DNA of 64,000 nt from Dipteronia dyeriana (taxonomy: Eukaryota > Streptophyta > Magnoliopsida > Sapindales > Sapindaceae): the NCBI GenBank assembly GCA_032871835.1, contig CM065297.1, forward strand, positions 39,557,098 through 39,621,097, written 5' to 3'. Position 1 is the first letter of the stretch. The number at the start of each line of letters is the position of its first letter. The position numbers and the translations under genes are program-made. A model generated the notes under the pieces. That model did no database searches. It worked only from the letters and a program-made list of their open reading frames with translations, and was not told the origin of the DNA. Shown one piece after another: positions 1 to 10,936 of the stretch.

Positions 1-333
1 GACAGGGGGCTTGGACAGGAAGTCAGCTTAATAGATCACTAGGTTCAAGAATTGAGTCAGAGTGATAGCATGTAGAGCATGTGTGATTGCTTAAGTGTGT
101 AACTCTATTTGAAATAGTGGATTCGCTTTTGCCGGTGGTTGTGGTATCAACCTGTGGATTTTCCTCTTCGGAGGTTTGCCACGAAAATATTGTGTGTCAT
201 TGTTTGCAAATTTCATTAAACATTGTTAAAATTGCATTGTTTTAAAAAGAAGATAAAAATTGTTGCATATACCTATTCACCCCCCCCCCCCCCCTCTAGG
301 TATATTTACACTATAAAGATTAAGGGAATTTCA
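1..333 (+). repeat. Partial 5' LTR of Sirevirus A
   Basis: Position 1 corresponds to about 11929 in the 3' LTR, and the two can be followed together to the terminal CA at 332-333. The stretch holds the conserved block around 115-190 (tggatt...ccggtggttg...ttcctctt...ccacg) and a run of 15 C at 280-294 followed by CTCTAGG. The 3' copy has only a short C run there, so the tract differs within one element. Confidence 0.9.
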
Positions 334-335
334 AT

Positions 336-350
336 TGGTATTAGAGCCGG
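336..350 (+). other. Primer binding site of Sirevirus A
   Basis: tggtattagagccgg lies two bases after the LTR end. It matches the complement of the plant initiator-Met tRNA 3' end (TGGTATCAGAGC) apart from one base. It would prime minus-strand DNA synthesis. Confidence 0.85.
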
Positions 351-410
351 TGTCCAGACGCACTTAGATAGATCTTCTTTGTAGTGTTTGTTATCTTCTT
401 TTGTTTCATC

Positions 411-1475
411 ATGATTAAAGAAATGTATTTTTTTGTGGCTTCTCTTGTTGAAGGTGAGTCTATTGACTTAGATGATCAAAAGATAAAAGATCTTATTCAA
501 GAAATTGAAAGGATCTCTAAGATCAATAAGTCTCTCACTAAGAAGTTAGAAAATCATGATTGTAGCTCAAAATGTGTTATTGATTTTAATGATAAAATTC
601 TTAATCTTGAGAAAAACATGATTGATAGAAATGATAGATTAAGTATTTTGAAGCATGAAATTGATCAAAGAGATGAATCTCTTGATCGTGCTAGGAGAAT
701 TGAAAATGTGCTTCGAGCAAAACTAAATGAGCATGAGAATCAAGAGAAAGTGCTTAATGACAAACTTAATGAGGCTAAAGAGATGATTAACAAGATGTTA
801 TCTAGCTCTAACAAAGTTAAAGCTCTCATTAAGGTTGGAAAGCCTTCAAGCGACAAAAGAGGTTTAGGATATGTTAATGAAAAATCAACTCCTTCATCTA
901 ACAAATCTACTTTTATCAAAGCTTGTAGCAATTTAAATGTAGGTACACTCACTAACGGTAAAGCCATGAATGCTACCGGAGGTGCCTCGACATCAACAAT
1001 GAAAGTCAAGGAAAAGACTCAACAATGCCAAAGACAAGAAACATCATCATCAAATGCAAAAGGCAAGACATCTAGTGTTGCACGCCAAAGAGGTAAAAAT
1101 GTGAGACGGCAAAATCAGTTGAATGCTCAAGCAAATGGTAAACTTCTCAAATTCATACCTATTTGTCATTATTGCAACATGGTAGAACATATAAGACCTA
1201 TATGTTATGAATATATTCGTAAATGTAAAATTGCCAATGATTTGCATGATATGTCTTTGAATGATCCTAGGCATTCATCCATGTATGGATCTAGAATTAG
1301 ACCTAAGAAGACCTTGGAAAAGCATGTTGAGAATAAATGTGTTGATGATTTGTTTGTTAAATCTTGTGTTGTGCCTCATTCTACTATGCATAAGAAAGTT
1401 GATAATGCTTTGTTTGATTTGTTTGAAAATGTGACTAATGGAGTCAATGTGACTAATGGAGTCAAAGCATGTTAA
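411..1475 (+). pseudogene. Sirevirus A gag remnant (coiled-coil and second zinc knuckle only)
   Basis: This is the C-terminal half of a Sirevirus gag. It has a Lys/Glu-rich region likely to form a coiled coil (about 460-800), a Ser/Lys-rich linker, then a CX2CX4HX4C knuckle at 1164-1205 (C-H-Y-C...H...C). The N-terminal capsid half and first knuckle seen in Sirevirus B (24058 onward) and C (56907 onward) are missing: the leader runs straight into the mid-gag region, so a deletion is inferred. No true start is apparent; ATG 411 is only the first in-frame one. An exact 18-bp tandem duplication (1428-1445, 1446-1463, encoding NVTNGV twice) sits at the end, and the following protease is in another frame. 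Confidence 0.8.
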
Positions 1476-4070
1476 TAAAAGTAGTAATGAGAAACTTGTC
1501 AAGAAAGTTTGGGTTAAGAAAAACTCAACACAATGTTTGGTTGCACAATATGCTTTAAGAGATAATTCATCCTATTGTTGGTACCTAGATGGCGGTTGCT
1601 CTAGGAATATGACCGGTAACAAGGAATTCTTTAAGAATCGTGTTATGAATGATAGTGGATGGGTTACAATTGGTGATGACACTAAAAAGCAAGTTCTAGG
1701 CAAGGGAACAATTTGTATCCCCGGATTGCCTAAAATTTGTGACACTTTGTATGTAAAAGGTCTACAAGCTAATCTAATAAGCATCACTCACTTGTGTGAA
1801 ATTTTTAAAGAAGTTAGTTTTAACAAGGATGTGTGCACGATAATTGATAAAAAGGGCAAAATTGTTTTGAAAGTCAAAAGGTCTTCGGACAATTGCTATT
1901 GTTTAGAGGTTGATCCACTAACATGTAATATGGTACATGAGTGCAACAAGCTTGAATTAGGGCATGAAAGATTGGGCCACATGAATTATAAAGATTTAAA
2001 GAAGCTTGAGAAATATGACATTGTTAGAGGTCTTCCTAGTCTTGGTAAAAAACTTGATGGTGTTTGTGAACCATGTCAATTAGGTAAACAAACAAAAGTG
2101 TCTCACAAAAAGAACACTAATTTTGCTACCAAGAAGCCCTTAGAACTTGTGTATATGGACCTAATGGGACCAATCCAAACCGAAAGCATAAATTGTAAAA
2201 AATACATTTTTGTATGTGTTGATGAATTTTCTCGGTTTGCTTAGGTATATTTTCTTAGAGACAAGACCGAAACTTTTGGTTACTTTAAGAACTTTTGTAA
2301 TCAAGTGCAAAATGAAAAAGGTCTTTGGATCAAGAAAATATGTCGCATTATGAGTGATCATGGGAGTGAATTTGAAAATGCTAGATTTATTGAGTTTTTT
2401 GATGATTATGGGAGTTCACATAAGTTTTCGGCTTCTTGAACTCCTCAACAAAATGGAATTGTTGAGAGGAAGAATCATGTCTTGCAAGAGATGGCTAGGG
2501 TCATGCTCAATAGCAATAAAGTCCCTAGAAATCTTTGGGCCGAAGCGGTCAATACCGCATGCTATGTCACTAATAGAGTTTTTAGAAGGCCCTGCACAAA
2601 ACAAACCTCCTATGAACTTTGGAAGGGCAAGAATCCCAATGTGAGTTACTTCCACGCTTTTGGGAGTAAGTGTTTTATTTTGAATGATAGAGATCACTTA
2701 GGAAAGTTTGATGCTGAAAGTGATATTGGTCTCTTTCATGGGTATGCTAATTATAGTCGTGCATATAGAGTGTTCAGTTTGAAAACTAAGACTATTATGA
2801 AGTCTATTAATATGAAAATAGATGATCTTAGCATGCTTGATTTGTGTGATAAAAATGGTATCAATGAACCTAAAGAACATTTGTTGAATGACACTAAAGC
2901 ACCTATTGATGTGACTAGTTGTGATGAAAGTGAGTCTAGTCATAATGATGATAATGTTAGTGTTGCTAGAGAAGAAAGTCAAGAGTTAGAAAATGGTTTA
3001 AATGATGGTCATCAAGATGCTGAAAATTCTAATTCTAGTCGTAGGAACATGCATTACCAACAAGACATCTTAGGTGATTTGAATGAAGGAGTTAGAACTA
3101 GAAGGCAACTAGCTAACCAAATTTCATATGCTTGCTACAAATCTCAAATTGAGCCCAAAAATATTAATGAAGCAATTATTAATGAATATTGGGCTAATGT
3201 CTAGCAAGAAGAACTAAATCAAATTGAGAGGAATGAAGTATGGTCCTTAGTTCCTAGACCAAAAGATATTAATGTGATTGGTACAAAATGGGTGTTTAGG
3301 AATAAGACCGATGAATGTGGCAAGATAGTGAGAAATAAAGCAAGACTAGTGGATCAAGGATACACTCAAGTTAAGGGTGTAGACTTTGATGAGACTTTTA
3401 CACCCGTAGCACGTCTTGAGTCCACTAGGCTTTTGTTGTCCATTGCATGTCTTAAAAAATTCAAATTGTTTCAAATGGATGTCAAAAGTGTTTTTCTTAA
3501 TGTATACCTTCAAGAAGAAGTGTATGTTGAACAACCTAAGGGTTTTGTAGACCCACACTCTCCTAATCATGTGTTTAAATTGATAAAGGCTCTTTATGGC
3601 CTTAAGCAAGCTCCTAGAGCTTGGTATGATAGGTTGACTCAATATCTTATTGACAACCAATATAGGAGAGGTGGTATTGATAGAACATTATTTGTTAAGC
3701 ATTATGACAATGACATTTTTGTGGCACAAATATATGTTGATGACATTGTGTTTTGGTCTACATGTAAAACCTAGGTTGTTGATTTTGTGAATGTTATGTC
3801 AAGAGAATTTGAAATGAGTATGGTAGGTGAACTCAATTACTTTCTTGGTATGCAAGTGAAACAATCTAGCAATGATCATGTTGTCTCAATCTAAATTTGC
3901 TAGAAATCTTGTTAAAAAATTTGGCCTTGAAAGTGGAAAAGAATTTGAAACACCTATGAGTACAACTTTAAAACTTGACAAAGATGAAAAATGAAAAAAT
4001 ATTGATCAAAGTCTCTATAGGAGCATGATAGGTAGTCTTCTCTAACTAACGGCTAGTAGGCCGGATATTT
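1456..4070 (+). pseudogene. Sirevirus A pol, first part: protease, integrase, RT
   Basis: The protease motif at 1588-1596 reads D-G-G in WYLDGGCSRNMTG, where Sirevirus B has D-S-G. Integrase shows the HHCC finger (HERLGHM... CEPC, about 1965-2080), the first Asp in MDLMGP and a second in SDHGSEF. In-frame stops fall at 2242 (TAG), 2437 (TGA), 3202 (TAG) and 3772 (TAG), with a frameshift near 3870. RT spans about 3274-4070 and keeps YVDD at 3733-3744. The reading frame is cut at 4070 by gypsy G1 and resumes at 8072 in the same frame once one copy of the target duplication is removed. Confidence 0.9.
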
Positions 4071-4480
4071 TGATGAGAATCAAGAAGCATCACCAAAGGA
4101 TCCATTGCAAATTCCAGTTGGGCCAATTACATGAAAGCAATAGGATCAAAGAAGCATTTATTGATAGGCTGATTTTGAGTTGTTAAAGTCCAAATTCAGC
4201 TCACATGAAGACCAAGCCGTAATTAATGTCATCAAGGCAATTGATTAGGCTGAATATGGAAGACTTGGGAGTGTGGCACAAGCTAGGAAAATAGTTAACT
4301 TTGGCTGATTTATTTCCTTTTAATTTCCAAAGAATAATAGTTGATTTGTTTCCCAAATTAAGGGGCTGATTTGTTTCCAAATTTAGCTTTCCAATTAGGA
4401 AGCAAGTCAATAGTTGCTAGTTTAGTATTTATTTATTTCCTAAATTTGTTTGCATTTATTTTCATAATAGTTGATTTGTT
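4071..4480 (+). repeat. Truncated 5' LTR of G1 (mosaic subfamily)
   Basis: It starts like the 956-bp LTR of 7111-8066 and then follows the G2-type LTR (for example agaccaag...taattaatgtcatc and ccaaagaataatagttg). It returns to the 956-bp type around agttgctagtttagtattt. At about 4479-4483 it breaks and runs directly into gag at a short shared gttcc, so the 3' part of the LTR, the primer site and the leader are deleted. Confidence 0.8.
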
Positions 4481-5084
4481 CCAAGGTAAAACTGATCCCG
4501 AAGCTTATTTAGAGTGGGAGAAAAGAATAGAATTGGTATTTGACTGCCATGACTATTCTGAATTAAAGAAGGTAAAGTTGGTTGCCATAGAATTTACTGA
4601 TTATGCTATCGTTTGGTGGGATCAATTGATTGTGAGTAGAAGACGACATGGAGAAAGACCTATTGAGACTTGGGAGGAGATGAAAGCTGTCATGAGGAAG
4701 CGTTTCATTCCGAGTCACTATTATAGGGGTTTGTTTCAAAAATTACAAACCCTTACTCAAGGGTCTAAGTGTGTTGAAGATTACTACAAGGAGATGAAGA
4801 TAGCCATGATTCGAGCTGATGTAGAGGAAGACCGAGAGGCTACTATGGCTAGGTTTTTAAATGGACTAAACCGAGACATAGCAAATGTGGTGGAGTTGCA
4901 ACATTATGTTGAATTGAGTGACATGGTACACATGGCAATTAAGGTGGAACAACAGTTGAAGAGAAAGAGTTCCACACGGGTTGGGCAAAATTCAGGTTCT
5001 TCACCATCATGGAAACCGAATTGGAGCAAGAGGGATGACCAACCTATTTTCAAGGCCAAGGCCGAACCTTTCAGAGATCATAAA
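4481..5084 (+). pseudogene. G1 gag, first part
   Basis: This codes for the retrotransposon gag capsid region (KTDPEAYLEWEKRIELVF onward), matching G2 residues from about 140 to 345 with few changes. It lacks the N-terminal 140 or so residues, lost with the leader. It ends at the target duplication ataaa (5080-5084), where a solo LTR interrupts it; gag resumes at 6046. Confidence 0.88.
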
Positions 5085-6040
5085 TGATGAGAATCAAGAA
5101 GCATCACCAAAGAAACTATTGCATATTCCAATTGGGCCAATTAAAAGGAAGCAAGAGGATCAAAGAAGTATTAAATGATGGGGTGATTCCGAGTTGCTAA
5201 AGTCCAAATTCTGCCCACATGAAGACCAAATCCGGGCTGAACTTCGTGGACCTCTATAGAGAGCATCTAAAGTCAGATCGTCTATTATAATATGTTTTCG
5301 GAAAGCCCAAGACAAGATCTACAGATGATATGAAGACCCTGTCCTCCAAAACAGATCACAAAAAGTCCAAATTTGGCCATCTATCTTATTGCGCGAAGAC
5401 TTGAGTTGAGGAGTCCGAATTTCAACATATTTCCTATATTTTGGGCGACGTATGGTTGGAGGAGAATTCAATTTCAGCATATTGCCAATTTCAGTATATT
5501 CCTTATTTTATTTATTTCCCCAAATAAAGAGTTGATTTGTTTTCCAAATAAATGGCTGATTTGTTTCCCAAATTCAGCTTTCCAAATAAGGAACAAATCA
5601 ACTAGTTGCTAGTTTAGTATTTATTTATTTTTCTAAAGTTGTTTGCATTTATTTTCCTGATTGTAAGGCATTAATTGCCTAATATTTATTCCCTTTTAGG
5701 TCTTAGATATTTTTAGTATAAAAGGGACCAATTGATGTAATTTGAGAATAGATTTTGGAATTGAAATAAATTTGAGAGAATTTTCTCTTTGGTTCTTCAT
5801 AGAACTATGAACTTATCAAGGTTCTACCTTGTGGCGTTCAAACCTTGACTTATCACTCACCTTCTTTCTTGTTCTTGAGTGTGGCGTCTACAATCTTCTT
5901 GATACCGTTGGTTCTTACCTCCTTATAGGTAACGGGTCGCGGTCCGATAACATTTTTTGTTTATAAACTTGATTAGAAAACGATCCTTCGTTACCATATA
6001 TTGGTTCCGGGTCTCACTGCTCTTGGTGAGGTTCATATCA
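5085..6040 (+). repeat. Solo gypsy LTR (956 bp) inserted in G1 gag
   Basis: The sequence runs TGATGAG...CATATCA with the perfect duplication ataaa at 5080-5084 and 6041-6045. It has the same length and subfamily as the G1 3' LTR, differing at roughly 2% of positions by eye. No internal sequence is present, so this is a solo LTR left by LTR-LTR recombination. It has a TATA-like tataaaag at 5717-5724. Confidence 0.93.
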
Positions 6041-6045
6041 ATAAA

Positions 6046-7097
6046 GTCGGAGGCACATTAAAACAAGGTACATCAGATTCTCAACCTTCTAGAAATCGTG
6101 ACATTAAGTGCTTTAAGTGTCTGGGAGCAGGTCATATTGCATCTCAATGCCCAAACAAGAGAGTAATGGTTTTGAAGGATGATGGTGAGATCGAATCTGA
6201 AGGTGAATCTGATGATGAGTCCATGCCACCTTTGGAGGATGCAAGTGATATTGAATATCCGGTGGACGGAGAGCTTTTGGTGGCGAGAAGAGCTCTTAGT
6301 GCTCAAGCCAAGGAAGATGATGAGGTACAACGTGACAACATTTTTCATACCCGCTGCCATGTTAATGATAAGGTATGTAGCATGATCATTGATGGGGGGA
6401 GTTGTACTAATGTGGCTAGCACTAATTTTGTGGATAAATTGAATTTAGCCACTTTGAGGCATCCAAAACCATATAAGCTACAGTGGTTAAATGATAGTGG
6501 GGAAATCAAGGTGACTAAACAAGTGTTGGTGACGTTTTCAATTGGAAAGTACAAAGATGAAGTCCTTTGTGATGTGGTACCAATGAATGCGGGCCATATC
6601 CTTTTGGGGAGACCATGGCAGTTCGATAGGCATGTGACCCGTGATGGATATACCAATAGATACTCCTTTGTACTCAATAAAAAATCAATCACTCTTGTAC
6701 CTTTAACCCCAAAACAAGTGTATGAAGATCAAGTAAGGTTAAGAAAAGAGAGAGATGTAAAAAAAAGAGTGAGAGTGAGAGTTCAAAAGAAAGAGAGATA
6801 AAAGAAAAAGAGTCCGAAATAGCAAAAAAAGAAAAAAAAGATGAAAATGAAAAAGAGGCTGATGAGAAAAAAAGAGAGAGAAAACCAGTGAGTTTTTATA
6901 CAAGAGAGAGTGAGATTAAAAAGGCTTTGTTTTCAAATCAGCCAATGATTGCACTTTTGTACAAAGAGGCATGTTTTAGTACTAATGGAATTAACCCTTC
7001 ATTGCCTAGTGTTGTTGCTTCTAATTTGCAAGGTTTTGATGAAATGTCGCAGGCTATCAACAACATTATGGTGAAGATTCGAGGACGAATCCTTTTG
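6046..7097 (+). pseudogene. G1 gag C-terminus and protease
   Basis: It carries an intact zinc knuckle CFKCLGAGHIASQC (about 6109-6152) and an aspartic protease motif IIDGGSCTN (about 6385-6411); in G2 both are mutated. A run of eight A near 6757 shifts the frame relative to G2. About 7045 the sequence jumps from the region just before RT to the very end of the element (gaggacgaatcc), so all of RT, RNase H and integrase is deleted. The product would have been gag-protease only. Confidence 0.88.
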
Positions 7098-7110
7098 AAG
7101 AGAGGGGGAA
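7098..7110 (+). other. Polypurine tract of G1
   Basis: gaagagagggggaa lies directly before the 3' LTR start TGATGAG. It is the expected primer for plus-strand DNA synthesis. Confidence 0.85.
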
Positions 7111-8066
7111 TGATGAGAATCAAGAAGCATCACCAAAGGAACTATTGCATATTCCAATTGGGCCAATTAAAAGGAAGCAAGAGGATCAAGGAAGTATTAA
7201 ATGATGGGGTGATTCCGAGTTACTAAAGTCCAAATTCTGCCCACATGAAGACCAAATCCGGGCTGAACTTCGTGGACCTCTATAGAGAGCATCTGATGTC
7301 AGATCGTCTATTATAATATGTTTTCGGAAAGCCAAAGACAAGATCTACAGATGATATGAAGACCCTGTCCTCCAAAACAGATCACAAAAAGTCCAAATTT
7401 GGCCATCTATCTTATTGCGCGAAGACTTGAGTTGAGGAGTCCGAATTTCAACATATTTCCTATATTTTGGGCGACGTATGGTTGGAGGAGAATTCAATTT
7501 CAGCATATTGCCAATTTCAGCATATTCCTTATTTTATTTATTTCCCCAAATAAAGAGTTGATTTGTTTTCCAAATAAATGGCTGATTTGTTTCCCAAATT
7601 CAGCTTTCCAAATAAGGAACAAATCAACTAGTTGCTAGTTTAGTATTTATGTATTTTTCTAAAGTTGTTTGCATTTATTTTCCTGATTGTAAGGCATTAA
7701 TAGCCTAATATTTATTCCCTTTTAGGTCTTAGATATTTTTAGTATAAAAGGGACCAATTGATGTAATTTGAGAATAGATTTTGAATAGAAATAAATTTAT
7801 AGAGAATTTTTCTCTTTGGTTCTTCATAGAACTATGAACTTATCAAGGTTCTACCTTGTGGCGTTCAAACCTTGACTTATCACTCACCTTCTTTCTTATT
7901 CTTGAGTGTGGCGTCTTCAACTTCTTGATACCGTTGGTTCTTACCTCCTCATAGGTAACGGGTCGCGGTCCGATAACGTTTTTTGTTTATAAACTTGATT
8001 AGAAAACGATCCTTCGTTACCATATATTGGTTCCGGGTCTCACTGCTCTTGGTGAGGTTCATATCA
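7111..8066 (+). repeat. 3' LTR of G1 (956 bp)
   Basis: This LTR begins tgatgagaat and ends ttcatatca, followed by the duplication tattt. A TATA box tataaaag lies at 7743-7750. It is close to the solo LTR at 5085-6040 but differs strongly from the G1 5' LTR over the first 400 bp. Confidence 0.93.
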
Positions 8067-8071
8067 TATTT

Positions 8072-8676
8072 GTTTTAGTGTAGGTTTGTGTGCTAGGTTT
8101 CAAGCCAATCCAAAAGAATCTCACTTGAAAGCTGTTAAAAGAATCATTAGGTATATTAAAGAAACACATAATCTTGGTTTATTCTATTCCTTTGATACTA
8201 ATGATATTCTTGTTGGCTATTGTGATACGGATTGGGCAGGAAACATTGATGATCGTAAAAGTACATTGGGCGGTTGCTTTTACTTGGGGAATAATTTGGT
8301 TGCTTGGCTAAGCAAGAAGCAAAATTCCATCTCTCTTTCATCATCTGAAGCCGAGTACATTGCCGCCGAAAGTTCTTGCACACAACTTCTATGGATGATA
8401 TAAATTCTCAAGGATTATGAGATCAATCAAGGTAAAATGACTCTCTATTGTGATAATATGAGTGCCATTAACATCTCTAAAAATCTGTTTCAACACTTTC
8501 GCACAAAGCGTATAGATATTAGGCCTCATTTCATTAGAGAACTTGTTGAACATTCAATAGTAACTCTTGAACATATGCCTACTGAAAATCAACTTGCGGA
8601 CTTGTTCACAAAGCCCTTGGACGAAGAGAGATTTGTATCTCTTAGAAGATCCATTGGCATGATTTGTGTTGATTAA
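8072..8676 (+). pseudogene. Sirevirus A pol, last part: end of RT and RNase H
   Basis: This continues the RT interrupted at 4070 (CARFQANPKESHLKAVKRI), then the copia RNase H with DTDWAGNIDDRKST, SSSEAEYIAAES and YCDNMSAINISKN. The family's last acidic region is present as ENQLADLFTKPL. A TAA at about 8401 breaks it. It ends at a TAA at 8674-8676, the usual length for a Sirevirus pol. Confidence 0.9.
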
Positions 8677-10135
8677 TGCTTGTGTGTGGTTATGAGTGGC
8701 TTGATAAGCAAAGCTATATTGTATATCTATTTCTTTGAGAGCTACTCATGTGAGAAGTAATGATCTTGATAATATAGCTTTTATTGCTTCTAGATCGTGC
8801 ACTTAAGTCTTTGTAAACCTTGTTTTTAAAAAGTGCACAAATGCTTCTCTTATATGTTTAAGTTTGAGTAATTGAGTTTGAAAGCATGTAGATTATGGAT
8901 GCATCTTGAAATTTATTGTCTAGTACATGATAGATGATCTATGGTTTGTATCCATTTTGCTTCGGCATCTACATAGAACTCAACGAGCACTTTCATGAAA
9001 AAGGGCTACACACCTTGGTTGTGAAGCCACCCAATATAGGAAAGGGCTACACCATTGTGATGAGTGAAAGCCGTCATGAAGAGTATATGTTTATGTATGA
9101 AAAATCAAAGAAGTGTTGAAATAGAATTATTTTTTTAAAAAAATCTTTGATTCAAAGCCTAAAAAGAAATGTAAGAAGGCTTAAAATGGAGTATAGTTGA
9201 AAATTGTGATTGCTCGGGTTGAAAAACATAAATGGGATGACGAGCCACATGCACACACACGCTCATATGTTGAAATCTATTATCTTTAAAGCAAAAAAAA
9301 CTGGACGATAATCAGTTTGACCTTGATTGGAAAAGCTTTAGAGGGATAGGTGTTGAAACGGTTTGCATGTTGATATCACAATCACTCCTTTTATATATGT
9401 TAGAAGCATTTTCACACACATACACATTTTTCCTTAATGTGCTTGATTCATTAGCAATGAGAGATTATTTTTGAGAGAATACTGAAAATCTATGATTCTC
9501 CTATTAATTTTGAAAAATAATTGTTTACTATATTTTATTGCTTGAAATGTGTGATTGTGTGATTCCCTTGTGAACAAGTTTACTTGCTTATTAATATGTG
9601 GAGCATATGTTAAGGGGGAGCTTAGTTTGTTAAACTTGGTTCTCTATACAACTTGTTTGCTCACTATCTCATGATTTCATTATGCATCCCTTATTGCCTT
9701 GTAGGTATTTTCAATTGGCATTTATCTCTCTCTCTAGGTTGTGTAATATGATTTTGTCTATTCCTTGCCAAAAGGGGGGAGATGTGTTTTCCTCACCATG
9801 TTACTTACTTTTGATATAAAAGGGGATACAATTCATTAAGGGAGAGAAAGATTTTGCGTTTGCATGAGATAAGAGGAGTTAAGGGATCTTTTGTTGTTGT
9901 TTCGTATATTATTTGTTTATCTCACCTATCTTCTTTGTAGAAGATTTCTTTTGGTTGTTTTTGTCTCACGGGTGCTTTGAATGTGTGAAGATATTCTTAA
10001 AGATTCTTGAAGACATGTTAGTCTAGGAATATCTCTTTGTAATGTGAGGATATGAGGATGCAATCAACATTGATTATGAGTGATCATTGTGTGGTGAGGT
10101 AGAGGTTTTGTCATGAAATAGATAAAGGGGGAGAT
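8677..10135 (+). other. Sirevirus A 3' non-coding region with polypurine-like tracts
   Basis: There is no credible gene and no env-like ORF. Several G-rich tracts occur: ttaagggggagctt (about 9610), ccaaaagggggga (about 9768), taaaaggggata (about 9818), and the one abutting the LTR, ataaagggggagattg (10122-10137). Sirevirus C and D show the same feature, and B has two such tracts. Only the last is expected to prime plus-strand synthesis. Confidence 0.75.
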
Positions 10136-10865
10136 TGTTAGGTTCTAGATTTGTGTTGGCTTGATTCCATAACAAAACTTCATTTCTTTGTAATGCTTAT
10201 GTGCTTAAGTGGTTCGTGATGATAAGAGCTTCAAGGAAGAAAAGCAACTTCTCATGATGCAAAGTTTGTCTTCAAGAGGATTGGTACTATTTTTGGATGC
10301 TAAGGTATCGAGATCCTTCTTCCTCTTGCAAGGCATAAGTGCGCACACACACAATTCATACATTTGTGTCCCTGCATCATAGCACATCATTTGGTATAAC
10401 ACATTCACATATTTGAAGTTGAATGCTCATGCATTGGTATGAAAGTAGCATGTTTTGGAAAATGCATGATTGAAGACTATCTCTATGTAGTTTGCATTCT
10501 TGTGTGAAATGTGTTTGTTTGTTAATATGTTTGTATAACATGGATCTTGAACTTGATTTTAGTCTTAGATTATTCATGATTGAGTTCCGGTCATTTCGGT
10601 TACTCATATTATTGATTTCAAGTTCCGAGTCAAAAGTTATGATACTTTCCAGTCATGTTGCATATATTGTTTTGTATTCGTATATCGAGTTGAATTATTA
10701 TTTTCAGGGTTGAGCATCTTATATTTCCATGTCCTTGAGGGAGTCCCTGTTTGTAATCTTCAAACAGATTCAAATTTGGAGTTCGAAGGCCAAAGAACGG
10801 TCGAAGAACGCGAGAGGAGCGCAAGGGGTGAGGTGCGATGGCTCAAGCCATCACCATGCACCATC

Positions 10866-10936
10866 CTGAGATGGCACGTGGCCATCTCGGCCCCAAATGT
10901 GTTCTACCCCAAGATGCCCACGTGCCATCTCGGGGA
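10866..10936 (+). promoter_or_regulatory. Paired inverted G-box modules in Sirevirus A LTR
   Basis: gagatggcacgtggccatct and, 25 bp on, an inverted copy cccacgtgccatctcgg. Each module centres on CACGTG and is nearly palindromic. AT-rich sequence follows. The same arrangement occurs in the Sirevirus D LTR (62130-62200, minus strand). Binding of bZIP/bHLH factors to CACGTG is known for plants; use here is inferred. Confidence 0.65.

Larger units (their letters stand above)
4071..8066 (+). mobile_element. Gypsy element G1: deletion derivative inserted in Sirevirus A RT
   Basis: The element begins TGATGAGAA and ends TCATATCA, with a perfect 5-bp target duplication tattt at 4066-4070 and 8067-8071. 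Removing it restores the Sirevirus RT reading frame. It contains a truncated 5' LTR, gag, a solo LTR inside gag, protease and a 956-bp 3' LTR. Primer site, gag N-terminus, RT, RNase H and integrase are gone. Coding parts are near-identical to gypsy G2 (50852-56795), so both belong to one chromovirus-like family. Its two LTRs belong to different subfamilies. Confidence 0.92.

Noticed and set aside
280..294. Poly(C) run as an assembly artefact
   Set aside because: C-rich runs at the same place in the other Sirevirus LTRs argue that the tract is real, although its exact length may be misread.
336..350. tRNA gene at primer binding sites
   Set aside because: Only 11-17 bases match a tRNA 3' end. 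No cloverleaf, A box or B box is present.
6001..6045. Start of G1 gag at 6001
   Set aside because: The first 40 bases belong to the solo LTR. Gag resumes only after the target duplication at 6041-6045.
8677..10135. Env-like gene in Sirevirus A, as some sireviruses carry
   Set aside because: No frame of useful length or membrane-type sequence was found here or in the matching regions of B, C and D.
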